NCBI GenBank assembly: GCA_014380255.1
Contig: JACMKG010000130.1
Location: 1-8,919 of the forward strand
From: Prolixibacteraceae bacterium
GTDB lineage: Bacteria; Bacteroidota; Bacteroidia; Bacteroidales; Prolixibacteraceae
Direction: 5' to 3'
DNA: 8,919 nt
Of the stretch, positions 6,124 to 8,919 are shown in pieces (position 1 is the first letter of the stretch; each line of letters begins with the position of its first letter). A program made the translations under genes and the position numbers. The notes under the pieces are model-generated. The model did no database searches and had not been told where the DNA came from. It worked only from the letters and a program-made list of their open reading frames with translations.

Positions 6124-6987
6124 ATGCTTTTTGAAGACGGAAACGAGAAGATCTTTACCATTCGCAAGATCTGTGACTTTAACGAAGAGGAAATCGAACA
6201 CAACCTGATGCCTCATCTGCACGATTTTTATTCCATCTTCTGGATCGAATCGGGCGAGGCTACTCATGCCACCGAGTTTGTGGAATACAACCTGAAGGCC
6301 GATACCATTGTATTTGTGCCCCCGGGTCTGAAACACCGCATGTATATCGATAAGTCGGTGGGTGGAACCTATATCCTTTTCAACGAGGAGTTCATCCAGT
6401 ATAACCGCAAGAATCATGTTCCGTTGAAGGATTACCGCCTTTTCAACAATCCCGATTTCAAGAGCCTGATTACCGTTAGCCCCGAAGCACGGGTGAAGCT
6501 GAAGAATATCACCGACCTTATTTTTGATGAACTCCGCGCTTTTGACCTTTACAGCCAGGATATTGTGCTCAACCTGCTTCATCTGTTCCTGCTCGAATCC
6601 AGGCGTATATTCGACCAGCAGAACCAGGCCATCATGGAACTTCCCTCAGAAACACCTGATTCAACCATCATCCAGTTCAAGCTGCTGATTGAACAGAATT
6701 TCCAGAGCCAGAAAAACGTTTCTGCCTATGCCGAGATGCTGCACATAAACCCTTCGTGTTTGAATGAAATGGCCAAAAAGACCACCGGCATCACAGCCGG
6801 GGAACTGATCCGCAACCGGGTTATTGATGAAACCAAGAAGCTGCTTTTCTCCAGTGGAATGTCGGGCAAAGAAATTGCCTTTGAGCTTGGATTTGACGAT
6901 CCGGCCTATTTCAGCCGCTTTTTCCGCAAGTATACCGGCACCACGCTGAAGGAGTTTCGGGATTACAGCAGAAAAAAATACCATTAA
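6124..6987 (+). CDS. AraC-family transcriptional regulator with N-terminal cupin
   Basis: Cytoplasmic regulator of 287 aa. The N-terminal ligand-sensing cupin-like domain spans about 12-95 (PHLHDFYSIFWIESGEATH at 30-48; ADTIVFVPPGLKHRM at 59-73). The C-terminal AraC/XylS DNA-binding domain spans about 183-283, with both helix-turn-helix units visible. The first is near NVSAYAEMLHINPSCLNEMA (198-217) and the second near MSGKEIAFELGFDDPAYFSR (246-265), followed by FFRKYTGTTLKEFR. The start is uncertain: a GTG at 6112 adds four residues (MRNL), while ATG 6124 has a purine-rich GAGAAA upstream and was preferred. It is divergently arranged with the crp-like gene and lies 83 nt before the promoter-bearing YceI gene, so it may control its neighbours, which cannot be shown from sequence. 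The inducer is unknown. Confidence 0.93.
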   Translation: MLFEDGNEKIFTIRKICDFNEEEIEHNLMPHLHDFYSIFWIESGEATHATEFVEYNLKADTIVFVPPGLKHRMYIDKSVGGTYILFNEEFIQYNRKNHVPLKDYRLFNNPDFKSLITVSPEARVKLKNITDLIFDELRAFDLYSQDIVLNLLHLFLLESRRIFDQQNQAIMELPSETPDSTIIQFKLLIEQNFQSQKNVSAYAEMLHINPSCLNEMAKKTTGITAGELIRNRVIDETKKLLFSSGMSGKEIAFELGFDDPAYFSRFFRKYTGTTLKEFRDYSRKKYH

Positions 6988-7026
6988 ATCCTTTTTTAGT
7001 CCATTTCCTGCTCCATTACCATGCCC

Positions 7027-7034
7027 TATCTTTG
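7027..7034 (+). promoter_or_regulatory. Predicted -7 promoter box of the YceI-family gene
   Basis: TATCTTTG matches the Bacteroidota -7 consensus TAnnTTTG exactly. The -33 element is poor: TTTCC at 7004-7008 is the nearest match at the right distance. Transcription would start near 7040, giving a leader of about 30 nt, rich in A and without a Shine-Dalgarno sequence, before ATG 7071. Confidence 0.65.
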
Positions 7035-7070
7035 TAACTGTATAAAAACAATTAAAACAAATAAACAGTT

Positions 7071-7658
7071 ATGAAGTCAATTAATTTTAAATCATGGGGC
7101 GTATTTGTACTGGCCCTTACCCTGACTACCGCCGTTATGGCTGAGACTAAAAAGGTGGATACCTCAAAAAGCAAAGTTGAATGGACGGGTAAAAAAGTTA
7201 CAGGTTCTCACAATGGAACCATTGATGTTAAAGAAGGAACTCTGGAAGTGGATAATGGCAAGTTAACCGGGGGAACCGTAGTGATAGACATGCAATCCTT
7301 AAAAAATGTCGACCTGAGCGATGCGGATTCAAACGCCAAGCTGGTAGGCCATTTGAAATCCGACGATTTCTTCTCGGTGGCAACCTATCCGACCGCTACA
7401 CTGGAAATTACCAAGGTGGAAGGCACCACTACCAATCATACCATTACCGGCAATCTGACCATCAAAGGAAAAACGAATCCCGTAACTTTTACCGCTACCT
7501 CCGCACAGGATGGCAAAGCCAATGTGTATGACGGAACGATTACCGTTGACCGCAGTAAATACGATGTTCGGTACGGTTCCAAATCATTCTTTAACGACCT
7601 GGGCGATAAATACATCAACGATGAGTTTACCTTAGATTATCATCTGGTTACTCAATAA
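7071..7658 (+). CDS. YceI-family secreted protein
   Basis: Exported beta-barrel protein of 195 aa. YceI-family proteins adopt a lipocalin-like fold, and some bind polyisoprenoid or other amphiphilic ligands in the periplasm; the ligand here is unknown. The signal peptide covers about 1-24 (VFVLALTLTTAVMA, cleavage before ET). Family features follow in order: VDTSKSKVEWTGKKVTGSHNG (29-49), HLKSDDFFSVATYPTATLEI (94-113), ITGNLTIKGKTNPVTF (125-140) and DRSKYDVRYGS (160-170). Length is typical and the domain looks complete. A good -7 box lies just upstream, so it probably begins its own transcript. A terminator-like hairpin follows 27 nt after the stop, before a pirin-family gene. Genes of these two families are neighbours in other bacteria, often linked with stress or redox responses; a link here is inference. 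Confidence 0.94.
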   Translation: MKSINFKSWGVFVLALTLTTAVMAETKKVDTSKSKVEWTGKKVTGSHNGTIDVKEGTLEVDNGKLTGGTVVIDMQSLKNVDLSDADSNAKLVGHLKSDDFFSVATYPTATLEITKVEGTTTNHTITGNLTIKGKTNPVTFTATSAQDGKANVYDGTITVDRSKYDVRYGSKSFFNDLGDKYINDEFTLDYHLVTQ

Positions 7659-7685
7659 TTAACAAATCGCTCAGCATATCTGGTT

Positions 7686-7728
7686 CCTGAACGATCTTTC
7701 AAAGATGGTTCAGGCACTGCATTTTTTT
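7686..7728 (+). terminator. Terminator-like hairpin between YceI and pirin genes
   Basis: CCTGAAC (7686-7692) pairs with GTTCAGG (7708-7714), a G-G mismatch interrupts, and ATCTTT (7694-7699) pairs with AAAGAT (7701-7706). Seven bases separate the stem from a run of seven T (7722-7728). The gap makes it a weaker intrinsic terminator than usual, so partial read-through into the pirin gene is plausible. It also argues against an in-frame ATG at 7705, which lies inside this stem. Confidence 0.6.
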
Positions 7729-7788
7729 ACAGGAACATTGAGTAGCCCGCAAAGGCTGGTTACTCAGAGGCCTATTAAATTTATCGGT

Positions 7789-8508
7789 ATGAAACTTACC
7801 CTTCATAAATCAGGCAGCAGGGGGCATGCCAATCACGGTTGGCTCAATACCTGGCATACCTTCAGCTTTGCCAACTATTACAACCCGAACAGGATGCACT
7901 TTGGCGCCCTTCGTGTGCTGAACGATGACACCGTTCAGGGGGGCATGGGTTTCGGGATGCATCCCCACGATAACATGGAAATTATCACCATCGTGCTGGA
8001 GGGAGAACTGGAACACCGCGACAACCTGGGTAACGGGTCGGTCATACGCCCTGGTGAAATCCAGGTCATGTCAGCCGGCACGGGGGTGAATCATTCCGAG
8101 TTCAGCCATTCAAAGACACAGGACGTGAAACTGCTCCAGATATGGGTATTTCCCAATATCAAGGATGTGGAACCACGCTACGACCAGGCCCGCTTTCCCC
8201 ACGAGGAAATGAACGCTCAGTGGCGATTGGTGGTATCACCCGACGGCACACAAAATTCGCTGTTTATCCATCAGCAGGCCTGGTTTTCAATGGGCACTTT
8301 CCCCAAAGGAGCGGCCACTGAATTGAAACTCCATAAACCTGGAAACGGAGTCTATATTTTTGTACTATCGGGATCTGTCGCTGTGGGTGGTGAAACCCTG
8401 CAGGCACGAGATGGCCTGGGCATCGAAAATATAGAAGAAAACATAGCGTTGGAAATTCTGGAAGAGGCCAGCATACTGGCCATGGAAATTCCGATGGAAC
8501 TTCGGTAA
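7789..8508 (+). CDS. Pirin-family bicupin protein
   Basis: Cytoplasmic metal-binding bicupin of 239 aa, similar in length to E. coli YhhW, a pirin with quercetin 2,3-dioxygenase activity. The start at ATG 7789 gives the usual family opening (MKLTLHKSGSRGHANHGWL); a longer in-frame start at 7705 falls inside a terminator-like hairpin and is rejected. The N-terminal cupin holds the four expected metal ligands: His58 and His60 in GMHPHDNMEI, and His102 and Glu104 in GTGVNHSEFS. The second cupin at about 160-235 (GVYIFVLSGSVAVGGE) has no comparable ligands, as usual. No exact TAnnTTTG box was found in front of it, so expression may depend on read-through from the YceI promoter. Actual substrate is unknown; pirins also act as redox-sensing or protein-binding factors. 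An intrinsic terminator lies 22 nt after the stop. Confidence 0.95.
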   Translation: MKLTLHKSGSRGHANHGWLNTWHTFSFANYYNPNRMHFGALRVLNDDTVQGGMGFGMHPHDNMEIITIVLEGELEHRDNLGNGSVIRPGEIQVMSAGTGVNHSEFSHSKTQDVKLLQIWVFPNIKDVEPRYDQARFPHEEMNAQWRLVVSPDGTQNSLFIHQQAWFSMGTFPKGAATELKLHKPGNGVYIFVLSGSVAVGGETLQARDGLGIENIEENIALEILEEASILAMEIPMELR

Positions 8509-8530
8509 TACATTTTTATCTTTTTGATCC

Positions 8531-8564
8531 AAAAAGGGAAGCGGGAAACTGTTTCCCTTTTTTT
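8531..8564 (+). terminator. Intrinsic terminator after pirin gene
   Basis: AAAAAGGGAA (8531-8540) pairs perfectly with TTCCCTTTTT (8553-8562) around a 12-nt loop, with a run of seven T at 8558-8564. An alternative tighter pairing, GGGAAAC (8543-8549) with GTTTCCC (8551-8557), exists within it. The A-run on the left makes it potentially bidirectional. Confidence 0.85.
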
Positions 8565-8824
8565 ATGGATGAAGGCACAGACTTGTTTTGGGTCCATTGC
8601 CAAAGGTGGTAGATGACGATCAAATGAACAAAAAGCTTCCTGCAAGTAAAAAAGCCAATCCAGGGGTCTGTTTATCCTTTACAGTGAAAACTTTCCGGCT
8701 GTTTCTTTTATCTTTTCAAGGTGTAAATGGCCCGTATCAATTGTGATTTTTGTCCCGAAAATAGATGCTAAAGAAAGGATGATCATCCATCTGCCATTCC
8801 CTGGACATTGCGATCATTAGTCCC
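8565..8824. other. Gene-free stretch upstream of a predicted promoter
   Basis: No convincing gene, RNA gene or mobile element is visible here. The longest coherent-looking frame is a 35-codon minus-strand ORF (8679-8786). The only strong sequence feature is the perfect palindrome at 8777-8788. Confidence 0.5.
8777..8788. promoter_or_regulatory. Perfect 12-bp palindrome, possible operator
   Basis: GGATGATCATCC is identical to its own reverse complement. It is centred about 42 bp upstream of the TATGTTTG box at 8825, a distance at which an activator or repressor of the rightward transcript could bind. Function is inferred only from symmetry and position. Confidence 0.4.
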
Positions 8825-8832
8825 TATGTTTG
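8825..8832 (+). promoter_or_regulatory. Predicted -7 promoter box for a rightward transcript
   Basis: TATGTTTG is an exact TAnnTTTG match. The -33 element is imperfect: CTGG at 8801-8804 is at the right distance. Transcription would start near 8838 and run out of the window, giving a leader of about 75 nt before the ATG at 8914. Confidence 0.55.
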
Positions 8833-8835
8833 TAA

Positions 8836-8917
8836 TGTGCTTCGCCAAAAGAAGCATAAGTCTAAAAGAGTATTATTTTTGAATTACCGATTCACCATAA
8901 AACTCAAAGACTTATGC
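8836..8917 (+). promoter_or_regulatory. Nested inverted repeat in a predicted leader, overlapping an ATG
   Basis: Hairpin A: TGTGCTTC (8836-8843) pairs with GAAGCATA (8851-8858), including one G-U pair. Structure B: GCATAAGTCT (8854-8863) pairs perfectly with AGACTTATGC (8908-8917). Further inward, GAGT (8868-8871) pairs with ACTC (8902-8905), TTAT (8873-8876) with ATAA (8897-8900), and TGAAT (8880-8884) with ATTCA (8890-8894). A and B share bases 8854-8858, so they exclude each other. The right arm of B covers ATG 8914-8916, which may be the start of the next gene; only two codons of it are in the window. Confidence 0.5.
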
Positions 8918-8919
8918 AA

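Noticed and set aside
6121..6582. 153-codon - strand open frame inside the AraC-type gene
   Set aside because: Antisense shadow; the + strand frame has complete cupin and HTH features.
7705..7788. 28-residue N-terminal extension of the pirin-family protein
   Set aside because: The upstream ATG sits in the terminator-like stem, and the extra residues do not belong to the family's conserved opening, which begins at ATG 7789.
8352..8645. 97-codon - strand open frame across the end of the pirin gene
   Set aside because: It runs through the intrinsic terminator and antisense to the pirin C-terminus; no recognisable protein.

Overview
The window looks like a chromosomal segment of a Bacteroidota bacterium, probably Bacteroidales/Marinilabiliales-like. 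This rests on an ECF sigma factor paired with a FecR/DUF4974 anti-sigma factor, STN and CarboxypepD_reg-type domains, near absence of Shine-Dalgarno sequences, and several TAnnTTTG (-7) promoter boxes. There are eight protein genes and no tRNA, rRNA, CRISPR array or transposase. The first gene is cut by the left edge, and another may begin at the right edge.

Region 1 (2-4858, + strand) is a compact four-gene operon: ECF sigma factor, FecR-type anti-sigma factor, a secreted STN / double retropepsin-like / PDZ protein, and a secreted STN / CarboxypepD_reg-like protein with an unclassified C-terminal part. In the usual Bacteroidota surface-signalling locus the sigma/FecR pair is followed by a SusC- or FecA-like TonB-dependent transducer whose N-terminal STN domain contacts FecR. 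Here no TonB barrel follows, and the STN modules sit on a putative aspartyl protease and on a second secreted protein instead. This is the most unusual thing in the window. It suggests a signalling or regulated-proteolysis module without a transporter, though that function is inferred only from architecture and gene order.

Region 2 (4859-5092) separates convergent genes. It holds AGTCAAA heptamer repeats, a hairpin-rich element resembling a dispersed structured repeat, and a degenerate TTTAACCCTT-like tract.

Region 3 (5093-6987) holds a Crp/Fnr-family regulator (- strand) and an AraC-family regulator (+ strand), transcribed divergently from a roughly 300 bp intergenic region with two sizeable palindromes and a good -7 box for the crp-like gene. 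Region 4 (7071-8508, + strand) holds a secreted YceI-family protein with its own TAnnTTTG promoter, a terminator-like hairpin, and a pirin-family bicupin with all four metal ligands, followed by a strong intrinsic terminator.

Region 5 (8565-8919) has no convincing gene. It contains a perfect 12-bp palindrome, a TATGTTTG promoter box and a nested inverted repeat ending on an ATG at 8914. It reads like the regulated leader of a gene lying mostly outside the window.
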